Origin: Persicaria tinctoria
Taxonomy: Eukaryota; Streptophyta; Magnoliopsida; Caryophyllales; Polygonaceae
DNA length: 64,000 nucleotides
Assembly (NCBI GenBank): GCA_037127255.1
Contig: JBANSL010000003.1
Coordinates: forward strand, 18,169,314-18,233,313
Direction: 5' to 3'
Under the pieces are notes generated by a model. That model searched no databases, was not told the DNA's origin, and saw only the letters and a list, made by a program, of their open reading frames with translations. The translations under genes were made by a program, and so were the position numbers. This document shows, piece by piece, positions 10,749-20,789 of the stretch (the first letter of the stretch is position 1; the number at the start of each line of letters is the position of its first letter).

Positions 10749-13700
10749 TCAAGCCGGAGGCAGGTTATCAACTCCGAGCTTGCTCAGGATTGGAGGGAAA
10801 CACACTCCTGATAAGGCTTTGGTCAAGACGTCTGCCAACTGACCTTTGGATGCAACATGTTGCAATGCAATTAACCCTTCAAGAACCTTCTCTCGAACAT
10901 AGTGACAATCTATTTCCATGTGTTTGGTTCTCTCGGGGTAAACCGGATTCCTCGCTATATGAATCGCTTCCTGGTTATCACATCTAAGAGGTATCAGTGT
11001 TATGCTTTCCACACCCAACTCAGACAACAACTGAGTTAGTCAAGCCAACTCTGTACGTACAAACACGTCTCATCGATCTGTATTCAAATTCTGCTAATGA
11101 AAGTGCTACGATGGTCTGCTTCTTTGATTTCCATGATATGAGGCTTCCACCTAGAAACACAAAATATCTGCTTACTGATCTCCTTGTGATCAGGCACGAT
11201 GCCCATTCGGCGTCACAAAATGCCAAGAGATTAAACTCTCCTGATCGGGATAGAAACAATGAATGATGTTGTGTTCCTTTGAGGTACTTCAGGGTTCTAA
11301 TTGCAGTTTCAAAATGCTTTTCTCGAGGGTTCTACATGAATTGACTAAAAAATTGCACTGCAAAGCTGATATCTGCCCTGGTATGAGTAATGAAATTGAG
11401 TTTTTCCACAATTTTTCGATATGTTGTGGGATTGGCTAAGGGTTTTCCTCCATTCACCATAACTTTTGTATATGTAATAAGAGGACTAGCAACCACTGTT
11501 GCATCTGTGCAATTGACTTCATCAATTGTTTCTTGAATAAATCTCTTTTGGCTTACATAAATCCCCTCTTCAGCGTGTACGAATTCCATCCCAAGGAAGA
11601 GACTAAGTTGTCCCAAATCTTTAATTCGAAATTCTGAATCCAAGAAGGCTCGAATACGAGCAATTTCATCCAAATCATCGCCGGTTAAGAGGATGTCATC
11701 CACATAAACAGCGAGAAATGTGACCTTATCTCCATTGTGTTTGATGAACAAGGAATAGTCGTTGAGGGATTGAGAGTAACCCTTGAACTGTAGAGCATGG
11801 GACAGTTTAGCGTACCATTGGTGTGAGGCCTATTTAAGGTCGTATAAAGACTTTCAAGGCCGACAAACATGACCTGGAGGAGCTACCAAGCCTGGAGGGA
11901 CTGCCATGTACACGGTTTCATGAAGATCACTGTGTAAAAAGGCGTTGTTAACGTCTAACTGAGTCAAGGGCCAACTGTTCTTAGCAGCTACAGCTACCAA
12001 AGTCCGAACGGTGGTCATTTTGACAACTGGAGAGAATGTCTCGGTGTAATCTATACCCTCTCATTGAGTGAAGCCACAAACAACTAGACGAGCTTTGTAA
12101 CGTTCTATCGTGCCGTCAGCCTTATGCTTCACCTTGTAAACCCAGCGACACCCAATCGGTCTAGCCTTTCTTAGCAACGAAACCACCTCCGATGTGTGGT
12201 TTAATTTGAGGGCTTTGAACTCTTCTCGCATCGCAGTGTCCCATACCTCAAATCTGCAGGCTTCAGAGTAACTTTGAGGCTCAACAAAAGGTCTAACATC
12301 AGGTAGATGTGTGGCACCTAATTGAAGAGTGGTAGTCATAGTGTGGAAACAAAGGTTGTAAAGGGAATCAACATGAGAACACACATAGTCCTACAAGTGA
12401 CGAGGAGGAACAACAAATCTTGAAGATCTTCGAAGATCAGCTTGAGGAGGATGAAACTGAAGAGGTTGGGAAGGAGACACAACCGGTGAAGGCAAAGACT
12501 CCTCAACTGGAGGCAATGACTGCTCAATTGGACAATCATCATCTGAACAGGTATCGATAGATTGAGGAGGAAACATAGGAGTGGAGTGGGTTGGAGGAGA
12601 CATAGCAGCATCTTTGTAAGGGAAATGTGTTTCAAAGAACACAACATCCTTTGAAATCTGGACTCTATGATTATCCAAATTCAGCAACCTATATCCCTTT
12701 GTGCCTGTCGGATAACCCAAAAACACACAAGGACTGGCGTGAGGCATGAGTTTATGTCTCCCTTGTTTCAATGTAGAGCTATAGCACAAGCAACCAAAGC
12801 TTCGGAAGGTGTCATACTTCGGTTTGTTCCCACAGAGTATCTCAAATGGACAAGCACCCTTTAAAACAGAGCTAGAAATTCGATTAATGACATGAACAAC
12901 TGTTAGAACAGCTTCACCTCAAAACTTGAGAGGGAGCTTCGATTTGAATAACAAAGCTCCCGCAACCTCAATAATGTGTTTGTGCTTTCGCTCCACAACA
13001 CCATTCTGTTGGGGTGTTGCAACACAAGAAGTGTGGTGCACAATACCTTTGCTGATGAAGTACTCATAAGATGCATGGCTAAGCCCCAACTTCTGAGCAT
13101 TATCAGTACGAATGACCTTGACTCAACAATCAAACCGATTTTCTACCATAGCCACAAATAGTTTGATAACAAATAGAGCACAACCCTTAGAGCTAATCAA
13201 ATGAACCCAGGTAGTTCTGCTAAAATCATCTACAACCGTAACAAAATATCTGTTTCCATTGTAGGTTTGGACATGAAAGGGATCCCAAACATCAATGTGC
13301 AACAATTGAAAGGGTTTGGTGGTAGAGACTGAGCTTCTAGGAAATAATAACCGGTGTTGTCTAGCATGAGCACACACATCACAGGGTGTAATTGCATCAG
13401 TGTTGTCAAGATGAGAAAACATACGCAACAGTTTAGAAGAATGAACATGTCCTAAACGTTGATGCCAAACTAGAGCATCAACAGCTGCAGCGGCAAAGAC
13501 CTTATTTGCAGTACTCTGAACTGGTAATCCAACAAATTCTTTCTCAATGAAGTATAGACCTCTATCACATCTTCCAAACATATGAGGTTTCTGCCCCGGC
13601 ATACCCTGCAACAAGCACATTGTGGGTGTGAACAAGACATAACGACCAGTGTCATGTACAAGCCTCCCGATAGAGAGTAAATTGCATTTGAAATATGGCA

Positions 13701-14183
13701 CTAGAAGCACCTCTTTCAAAACCAATCCATCTGCCAACCTTACACTACCAACTGTGTCCACGGTCAAAGAAGAACCAGTGGGCAACATGATGGAGAAAGG
13801 TTTATGGATGGGAGAGCAAGTCAGAAAAAAAAAGATTTGTTGGTGCACATATGGCTATTTGCACCAGAATCCAAGATTCAAAGACACTTAGTTCAATCAT
13901 GAACGGTCATACCTGCGAAGCCAACAAATTCACCACCCGATCCTGATCCTGTGAGAGTATCTCTAGCCTTGGATTCTTTGACATTGAGAAGATCTCGGAG
14001 CTGCGAATACTGAGCATGAGTCAGTTCTAGTGCAATGCTTACCGATTCTCCAGCATCGGACACTTGAGCAGCAATCTTCTTCCCTTTGTTGTTCTTCTTT
14101 GGGAAACCATGAAGAAAATAACATTTCTCAATCTAATGGTTAGTTTTCTTATAGTAAGTAAAAAACATCCTTGATTTCTTTGA
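10749..14183 (-). pseudogene. Copia Pol: protease, integrase, reverse transcriptase, RNase H (broken)
   Basis: Domains are read in order on the minus strand. Protease: LDSGANSHMC at about 13838-13876. GAG-pre-integrase: VWHQRLGHVHSSKLLRMFSH near 13410-13470. Integrase: PCDVCAHARQHRLL, then the acidic-core segments LLHIDVWDPF and VTVVDDFSRTTW (about 13190-13395). A variable linker follows (12391-12789). RT: TIERYKARLVVCGFTQ (about 12061-12110) and catalytic YVDDILLTGDD (near 11690). RNase H: LLAFCDAEWASC (11200) and CDNQEAIHIARNPVYPERTK, then LADVLTKAL (10749-11030). The frame is broken into at least six pieces by stops and frameshifts, so no full polyprotein can be made. Confidence 0.9.
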
Positions 14184-14933
14184 TTAAGACTGCACATCCA
14201 CTTTATTTGTTTCAACATTAAACGATGAAGCCAAATCAGTGCTCATGTTAACCTGATTCTTGAATTCACGTTGAGATTCCTCTTGTGAAATCATAGAATA
14301 GGCAACACTAACATTTGGCAGAGGATGCATCATGAGAATAATACCTCGAGCAGTTGTATAATTATCATTTAAGCCTAGAAGAAACTGTATTAATTTCTGT
14401 TCCTCCAAGAACTTGACACTGTCTTTGCAAGATCCACAAGTACATGGTTGTATCTTCCTCAGATTGTCAAATTCTTCCCATATCGCCTTCAATTTGTTGA
14501 AATAAACTGAGATCGAAGACGTACCTTGCGTAAAGAAATTGAGATCTCGCTGCAGAGTGAACCTCTGAGCACCATTGGTCTGGTCGTAACGATCTTCCAG
14601 GTCCTCCCAAATTTCCTTAACCGTGCTCGCATACATGACGCTGCTCCGGATCTCATCATCCAAGCTATTCAGAAGCCAGGAGATGACCATATCGTTGCAG
14701 CGATCCCAGACTTCTGCACGCCAATCATCCTCGGAAGGCCTGGGAAGAGTTCCGGTGACAAACTTGAGTTTGTTCTTGGCGCTGAGTGCAATTATCACAT
14801 ATCGCTTCCATTTTCCAAAATTCTTGCCATTGAATGTCCCTGTGACTATCGAGAGTCCAGGATGATCACTCGAATGGAGGAAAAGTGGATATGTGGTCTC
14901 AATTACAAGCTTGTTTCCAGTTTCCACCGCCAT
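14184..14933 (-). CDS. Copia Gag (UBN2/Retrotran_gag type)
   Basis: This 249-codon frame starts MAVETGNKLVIETTYPLFLH and has the plant copia gag signature: LHSSDHPGLSIVTGTFNGKN, then W-KRYVIIALSAKNKL, W-CNDMVISWLLNSL, and IWEDLEDRYDQTNGAQRF. It would form the capsid of the virus-like particle. The frame ends at 14184. A Cys/His knuckle-like region (EKCYFLHG) lies about 80 bp downstream and has lost part of its metal ligands and gained a stop. It starts about 100 bp after the primer-binding site, so the ATG is credible. Confidence 0.85.
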   Translation of the reverse strand: MAVETGNKLVIETTYPLFLHSSDHPGLSIVTGTFNGKNFGKWKRYVIIALSAKNKLKFVTGTLPRPSEDDWRAEVWDRCNDMVISWLLNSLDDEIRSSVMYASTVKEIWEDLEDRYDQTNGAQRFTLQRDLNFFTQGTSSISVYFNKLKAIWEEFDNLRKIQPCTCGSCKDSVKFLEEQKLIQFLLGLNDNYTTARGIILMMHPLPNVSVAYSMISQEESQREFKNQVNMSTDLASSFNVETNKVDVQS

Positions 14934-15028
14934 TGAAATGGAACTGAAACTGAGCTTCGAGAAACCAAGAACGAAAAACTTGATCTAGATCCGATATTCC
15001 AAAGGAAACGCGGAATTTAAGCTTTGTA

Positions 15029-15040
15029 GCTCTAATACCA
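15029..15040 (-). promoter_or_regulatory. Copia primer-binding site
   Basis: The minus strand reads TGGTATTAGAGC immediately after the 5' LTR end. This is complementary in pattern to the 3' end of initiator tRNA-Met, as used by plant copia elements. Confidence 0.8.
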
Positions 15041-15389
15041 TGAAAGAAATGAAGATTGAAAAACAAGAAAACTTCTCTAATGGAGGGAGAGAGGTTGAAG
15101 ATGGAGGGAATGTGTGTGTGTATTGATTGTAAAACAAACTCAGTTTGTTACATCTTATATCCGAATATAAGAGATGCCTTCATATGGGCCTAAACAAACA
15201 CTGAGTATTGGGCTTATCCCATGTCTAAGACCAATTCGGTTTTCCTCCTATGATAAACCTCATCACACTCTTCTTCCTTGTTCGAAGAAAGTTGTGACGG
15301 AGAAGTCGTTGAGGAGCCACCACCTTCCCTCCACCATCGTCTCCTGGTCATACTTTCGACCCCTCCACGCCAAATCTGGATTGACAGAG

Positions 15390-15638
15390 AGGAAGTCGAT
15401 GCTTATGATGTCATCTGCATCATCCTCGATTTCATTGGTTCGTATCTTCTCTCTCTGTCCACTGCTTTACTATCAAATTCAATTTCCACTAATTAATTTT
15501 GATTTATGTGTTACAGCTGAGTTATTCAATCTGCCAATTTGGAAGCCCTATTTGCAAACAGATGCTAACCGGCTTGCCGATGGAGCCAATTTCGCTTCCT
15601 GTGGTGCCGGAGTTCTTACCGAAACTCATATCAGAATG
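15390..15638 (+). pseudogene. GDSL esterase/lipase exon remnant
   Basis: A 122-bp exon at 15517-15638, bounded by an AG acceptor and a GT donor, encodes AELFNLPIWKPYLQTDANRL, then DGANFASCGAGVLTE. This is the block II region of plant GDSL lipases, whose usual pattern is DFIAE-LP-PYLQ...DGANFASGGAG. The preceding piece ends LDFIG at a GT donor (about 15430-15440), as expected for the previous exon end. The catalytic Ser block (FGDS) and later blocks were not found. The copia element at 10522-15265 lies about 120 bp upstream. GDSL lipases hydrolyse extracellular lipid esters; this copy cannot. Confidence 0.6.
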
Positions 15639-16618
15639 GTACCTCCTTTTTTATTTACATACTGCACTCAAGTAATCAACTTGCATTTTTAATTTCTGAT
15701 TTATTACAATTGCCTGTTATTTTGAAATCTTTACTCCTGTTAAGAGTTGCTTGTAGTTTTGAAATCTTTCTGGATTTACATAGATACTCCTGTTAGAGTT
15801 CCCTGTAATTTCGAATTTACTCAAAAATTGGTGTAATTTAGGGTTTGAAATTGTCCATAGGAAGTGTCCTGATTTAATCCTTTTTCGGTATCAGATTAAT
15901 CTTAGATTAGTTATTTCCTATTTAGTAAGAGTGTTTGTTGGATTGTATGAGAGAATCAAGTGATTGGGAGGGTTCAGCTTATAGGTAGGTGGTTTTCAGC
16001 GGAGATGAATCGAGTACTAGTGATTGCCTAAAATAGGTATGTTCTATTTGAACACAAAACCAAACCTAGCTCCGACCATTGAGCTTTTGTTGTTTTCAGG
16101 CCGTTGGTGAAGAAGTGCAGTGTCAAAGGCAACCAAGGGATTGAATCGGCCAAAGTTGCCTCATTTTTTTTTTTTTTGTATGTTTATGGTTTTTTCTACT
16201 CTATTTAGTGTTGAATTAATTAGACTTTGTTGTTTGTTTAAAGTCTAGGTTGTGTTAAGACAATTTTCTTCTATTCCTATATGTAGAGGATTACTTTGTT
16301 CATAATCATTAACCTAAATGGTTGATTTTTAAACACTCTTACGACTTGCCTGTCATACTTGATACTGCATAAATGTTTGAATGTCTTTATTTTGCTATAA
16401 CTTTATCTTCTTACTCATGTTTTGTAGGGCGTGGAGCTTAATAAGAATGTCATTGAATTCATGAGAGGGTGTTCACTTCTTATGATAGAGATAGGGTAAG
16501 CAAAATGTTGTCTCCCTTGATATTCAGTTCTTCATCTTTTCATCCCATGGCCTTGCTATGTGGTATAACACTTTTTCCCTCCATAGGATGATTCAAATTT
16601 TGACATCATTGTTTAATA
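15639..16618. other. Intergenic or decayed intron sequence
   Basis: The stretch is AT-rich without a recognisable coding exon. A short possible exon with an AG acceptor and a following GTAAGC lies at 16429-16495, but I could not match it to GDSL block III. Confidence 0.3.
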
Positions 16619-16848
16619 CTCCCTCCGTCTCAAAATACTTGTCATTTCACTTTTATCACGCTTTTTAAAAACGGTAAAAACTAAATAAAATTTCAATAAT
16701 TTTATTAATTTAAAAAATAATTTCATATTTAATACAATTGTCTATTAAATTATGAAAAAAAATTATTAAAAAATTTAATATTTTATAGAGTTTTTTTTTT
16801 AAAATTGTGTCAAAAAATAAAACAACAAATATTTTAAAACGAAGGTAG
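16619..16848. mobile_element. Stowaway-like MITE, interrupted at its right end
   Basis: The left end is TA plus CTCCCTCCGT (16617-16628). The right end, ACGAAGGTAG, is a degraded ACGGAGGGAG. The copia element at 16849-23989 has inserted at the last base of this MITE, so the right flanking TA is now at 23995-23996. Confidence 0.6.
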
Positions 16849-17939
16849 TGTTATAAAGTTATTGATTTACGGTGGATGTTTCACCTCCCAACCTTTGACC
16901 TCCCTTAACTCCCACATGGTGGAAAACCAAATGTCATAATTTATGGCTTTCTTATCCATAACTTGTAACATATCTCCATCTATGCCTATATAAGGCTTTG
17001 TACTTCTCATCTGAGTGACAAAACAATACAATAGAGATATATTCTCTTCTCTATGCCTCCTCTCTACTCTCTTATTCTCACACATATTATAACACGTTAT
17101 CTGCACAATAGTTTTTTATCCATAGGACCTCTAAAGACTACCAGAACCTTGCTCTCATTGCTCTTCTGCCGATCTCATAAATCTGCAAAATTGTTTTTGT
17201 TCGTTTTAATAATCCCATTGAGTTTGTAATATATTGTGATATGTGAGTAGTTTGGTGTTCGATTATTGTGTGCAGAATTAAAAACAAGGTGTATCCTGAT
17301 CTATTGGAGGAAAGCAAACGACCGGGGAACTGAAGACGACTCGAGGCTAATCGTCGATGCCACCGCGGGTCTACCAATGGTGAGAAGAGGCTCGGAAACT
17401 GCCCCGCGGTGGGGCGATCCAGTTCTGCCTCCCTGGGCGACGCCGCCGACCTCCACGCGAGCCCCGAGGTCGAACCTCGTCCTAGTCGGAATTAGGACGA
17501 CAGCCAGCATCCTCTCAACCGTAGCATCGACACCTCCGAGGACGGACTTGAACAGAATCGCGAAGGAGCCAAATCTACTCGCTACACGCTCGACATCGCC
17601 GCCTCTGCGAAATCAAAATGAGGAATAAAGGTTTTCATTGCAGGTTTTTTTGTTAATTACAAAAGGCCTGAAATTTTTTAAATCGCAGATCGACAGAGGT
17701 GGAAAGCGGTGAGTCACTGGTGGAGTGGTGGTCACGGTCACGGACGATCACTCGAAGGCGGCGGTGAGTCTCTGCAAACACAACGAGAAAGAAAGGTAAG
17801 AAAGGTTTTGTGTTGCAGATTTGGGCTAAATTATAAAACCAGTCCCAGAATTTCAAAAATTGCGGTTTCTCTTGTACCTTTTCTAATAATTATAGAAAAG
17901 ACCCAAACTTCTAGGGTTGCACATTATGCGCTTGTGAAG

Positions 17940-19160
17940 TATATAAACACATCCCCGCAGATGATGTGTAAACCTAAATTATATCAACCCCCGAAGTGGT
18001 TGAATTAATCGAACAAATTTCGATCCCCGAAGTGGTTAAATCAATTGAACAAATTTCAATCCCCAAAGTGGTTGAATCGAATAAGTAATATCAACTCTTG
18101 AAGTAGTTGAATCAATCGAATTTGTAGTATCCCTGAAGATGATAAAGTAATCTCAATCCCCGAAGTGATTGAATCAATCGAAGTTGTAGTATTCCCTGAA
18201 GCGGATAAAGTAATTTAATCTCAATCCTTGAAGCGATTGGATCAATCGGTCGTATGGATGTTATTTTATTATATCCCTAAAGTGATAAACGATCAAATAT
18301 CATCCATGAAGTGATGAATTATTTATTTATTTTATTTATCTTATTTTTATGTTTTTTTTAATTACTTTTCATCTCCCGAAGTAGATAAATTATCTCCTGA
18401 AGTAGATAAAATTGTTAAATTTATATATCATCTCCCGAAGTGGATGAACGAAATCATCTCCCGAAGTAGATGAACGAGCGCATCTCCCGAAGTAGATGAG
18501 TGATAAATTGATCTCATCCCCGAATAGATGAAACGATAAATCTCATCCCCGCATAGATGATCAAACCGATAAATTTCATCCATGTAGTGATGAAATTATA
18601 TTTATTATTTATGTTTATTTATTTTATATGTATGTTATTTAATTTAATTTATTTAAATTATATTTGTTTAATCCTCATCTCCCGAAGTAGATGAACGGAC
18701 CATCTCCTGAAGTAGATGTGAAGGATTGAAAATCATCCCCGTAGTGATGAATTTTTTTTCCAGTTTTATTATTCATTTCAATTTGTATTTTTTTTGTCTC
18801 CAGAAATAGACAAACATTATCTCCCGAAGTAGATATAAATTGTTAAATTTGCATATCATCCCAAAAGTGGCAGTTTATCTCCTGACGTAGATAAAGTAAA
18901 CACAATTTATGCATCTCTTAAAGAAGATGAAATTCTTTTTTTATCTCCTGAAGAAAATAAAATTGTTCCTGTAGTAACGATAATAATCTCCTGAAGAGAT
19001 ATATGAAAAGGAAAATTCATAAAATGTATCTTTCTCTCATCAACACAAATTTGTCTCTGAAGTGACAATATTCATTTCCTGAAGTAAATGAATGATAAGA
19101 GATATATTGTATAACCTCCTAAAGATTATTTAAAATCATACTCAGAAGTGTATGAGTTTT
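17940..19160 (+). repeat. Dense hairpin array, loop CCCGAAGT/CCTGAAGT
   Basis: Units recur every 25-60 bp. Each has a constant 8-base core (mostly CCCGAAGT or CCTGAAGT) between arms that vary from unit to unit yet remain complementary. Examples: CATCT-CCCGAAGT-AGATG (several), TTTGTCT-CCAGAAAT-AGACAAA at 18793-18814, TTTCATC-CATGTAGT-GATGAAA near 18578-18599, and TTCATTT-CCTGAAGT-AAATGAA at 19071-19092. By eye there are about 16 exact CCNGAAG cores plus about 15 one-base variants. Confidence 0.85.
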
Positions 19161-19208
19161 ATTTTGGAGTATATGATCGAATTATACATAATAGAGACTA
19201 ATTGTCAC

Positions 19209-20088
19209 ATTTTGGGATGGAAAACAACACCAGCAAACAACCTCCTAGGAGGTCATCACATCTCCTTCGGGAGCCTAAATCTCCTTCGGGAGCCCCAATT
19301 CGTCTCCCTCCGGGGATCTCTACCTCCTTCCCCCACCCATCCGTCTCTTAATCATCGGTCTAAGACCCACTGGTTAGGGCGCCCCTCCCTCTCCGGCACA
19401 GGCCGGTGTCACCTCCATCCTCTGGTGGCGGTTGTGCGGCTCGGGGTTGTTCGCTATTGGACTAATCTCTCCGTAATCGGCTCGCTTCCGGCTCCTACAC
19501 AACACTGTGGGCTTGCCTTTGTGTCCGTCGCGTTGCTCCCAGTTGTATCAAGATCTGGAAGACCTAATCTTATTTTCTTTTTCAGATTCGTTCAATCACC
19601 ATTTTGGATTTGGGGCTTTCAATGTTTTCGGGGTCTTCTTCCCGACTCCATCTTTCCCCTTGTCCAATTTGTGTAGCAAACCCCTTTTCTCAATCCAATG
19701 GCGATGGCTCTCATCTTTAGCCTTATCCATTTTGTCCAATTTGTGCAGTCTACACCGAACCTCCGGCTTCGGCTTTCAAATTGTGTTCGCGTTGTGCCTC
19801 ACCCCCCTTCCCCGCCCACCCCTGCATTGGCTCCGACATGGTTCCGCTCGCCCTCTTTTGCTCATCCTTGGTTCGTCCGAGGTGTGCAGGTGTGGGTCGG
19901 TTCAGACTTCTATCTGTATGGCTTGGTAGCGCTTGGGATCGCCGTCTCCGTCGTCGATTTCCCTGTCCATCTTCTACCTTCCCTTGGCTCTCCCTTGGGC
20001 TCCAAGGCTTTCCGGTCTTTCTGGGATTCCTCCCCGGATTTGCCGCTGCCATGGTAATGCTTGCAATGCAAGCTTGGCATTAAACTAT

Positions 20089-20143
<55 letters not shown>

Positions 20144-20745
20144 TTTACCTATATTTTATCTATAGTATTTATAGATAAAATCCTTTTATTTATATATAAA
20201 TGGTAAAAATTAATTCTGGATTCTTCCCACGCTCTTCGTCCTCCTTGCGGTTGTGCTTCATATGCTCGTGTAGTTTGGTGTCCGTCTGTTGGTTCGTGGT
20301 TAGTTTCGGTTGAGGAGCAGTTCTGCGGCCCTGGTTGATCGACGTGATCGTTTTGGTGGTGCTTGTGGTCTCCGAAGATCCCTCATCCAGGTGGGGGGAA
20401 CGTCGTGTGATCCACACTTCCCCAGGTGCCGCCTTTGCCTTACGAGGATTTCTGCTTTCCGTCTTTCCGGCGGCGAGACATCGTGTTAGCTTGAGCTGTC
20501 CCATGCGCTCGCTATCCACTTCTCCGCGACGACTTCCTTCCTCTCGATGTTGTGTCCGCTGGTTTGCTTAGGTCGTGGGTTTTTTCCGGGTTTAGTTTGC
20601 TCTTTTGATGTATTTTATGTTATATTTTCTATTTCGTTGTTGTATGCTTAGACGGCTTGCCGTCTGCCGACTTTGTCGGCCTCTCGAGGTCCGGGCCTGT
20701 CCGGCCTCGAATTATTTCCTTATCAAAAAAAAAAAAAAAAAAAAA
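19209..20745 (+). mobile_element. Non-autonomous poly(A) retroposon, copy 1
   Basis: A 16-bp perfect target duplication AGAGACTAATTGTCAC flanks it (19193-19208, 20746-20761), and it ends in CCTTATCAAAA plus an A-run of about 20. It lacks any reverse transcriptase. The 5' end carries hairpins: ACCTCCTAGGAGGT (19240-19253) and CTCCTTCGGGAG twice (19262-19273, 19281-19292). The 3' end has GCCGAC-TTT-GTCGGC and GGCCTCGAATTATTTCC. A (TA)n tract lies at 20094-20139. Several open frames of about 100 codons show no known domain. It shares its design and 3' end with 34989-36392. Confidence 0.85.
20094..20139. repeat. (TA)n microsatellite
   Basis: About 23 TA units lie inside the non-autonomous retroposon. 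Confidence 0.9.
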
Positions 20746-20789
20746 AGAGACTAATTGTCACTCGAGGTTGACAAATGAATCATTTTATG

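Larger units (their letters stand above)
10522..15265 (-). mobile_element. Ty1/copia LTR retrotransposon, structurally complete
   Basis: The two LTRs are 10522-10741 (3' LTR) and 15041-15265 (5' LTR). On the minus strand each starts TGATGAGGTTTATC and ends CTTCATTTCTTTCA, and they differ at only a few sites. The target duplication is CACTC (10517-10521, 15266-15270). Directly inside the 5' LTR is TGGTATTAGAGC, the copia primer-binding site for initiator Met-tRNA with one mismatch to the usual TGGTATCAGAGC. A purine tract GGCTTGAAGAGGGG abuts the 3' LTR. Gene order is gag-PR-IN-RT-RH, as in copia. The coding region has several stops and shifts, so it is probably dead but fairly young. Confidence 0.95.

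Noticed and set aside
19682..20083. Overlapping frames of about 100-140 codons in the nested retroposon as a captured gene.
   Set aside because: Several frames are open at once because of GC/T-rich composition, and no domain is recognisable; copy 2 does not keep them.
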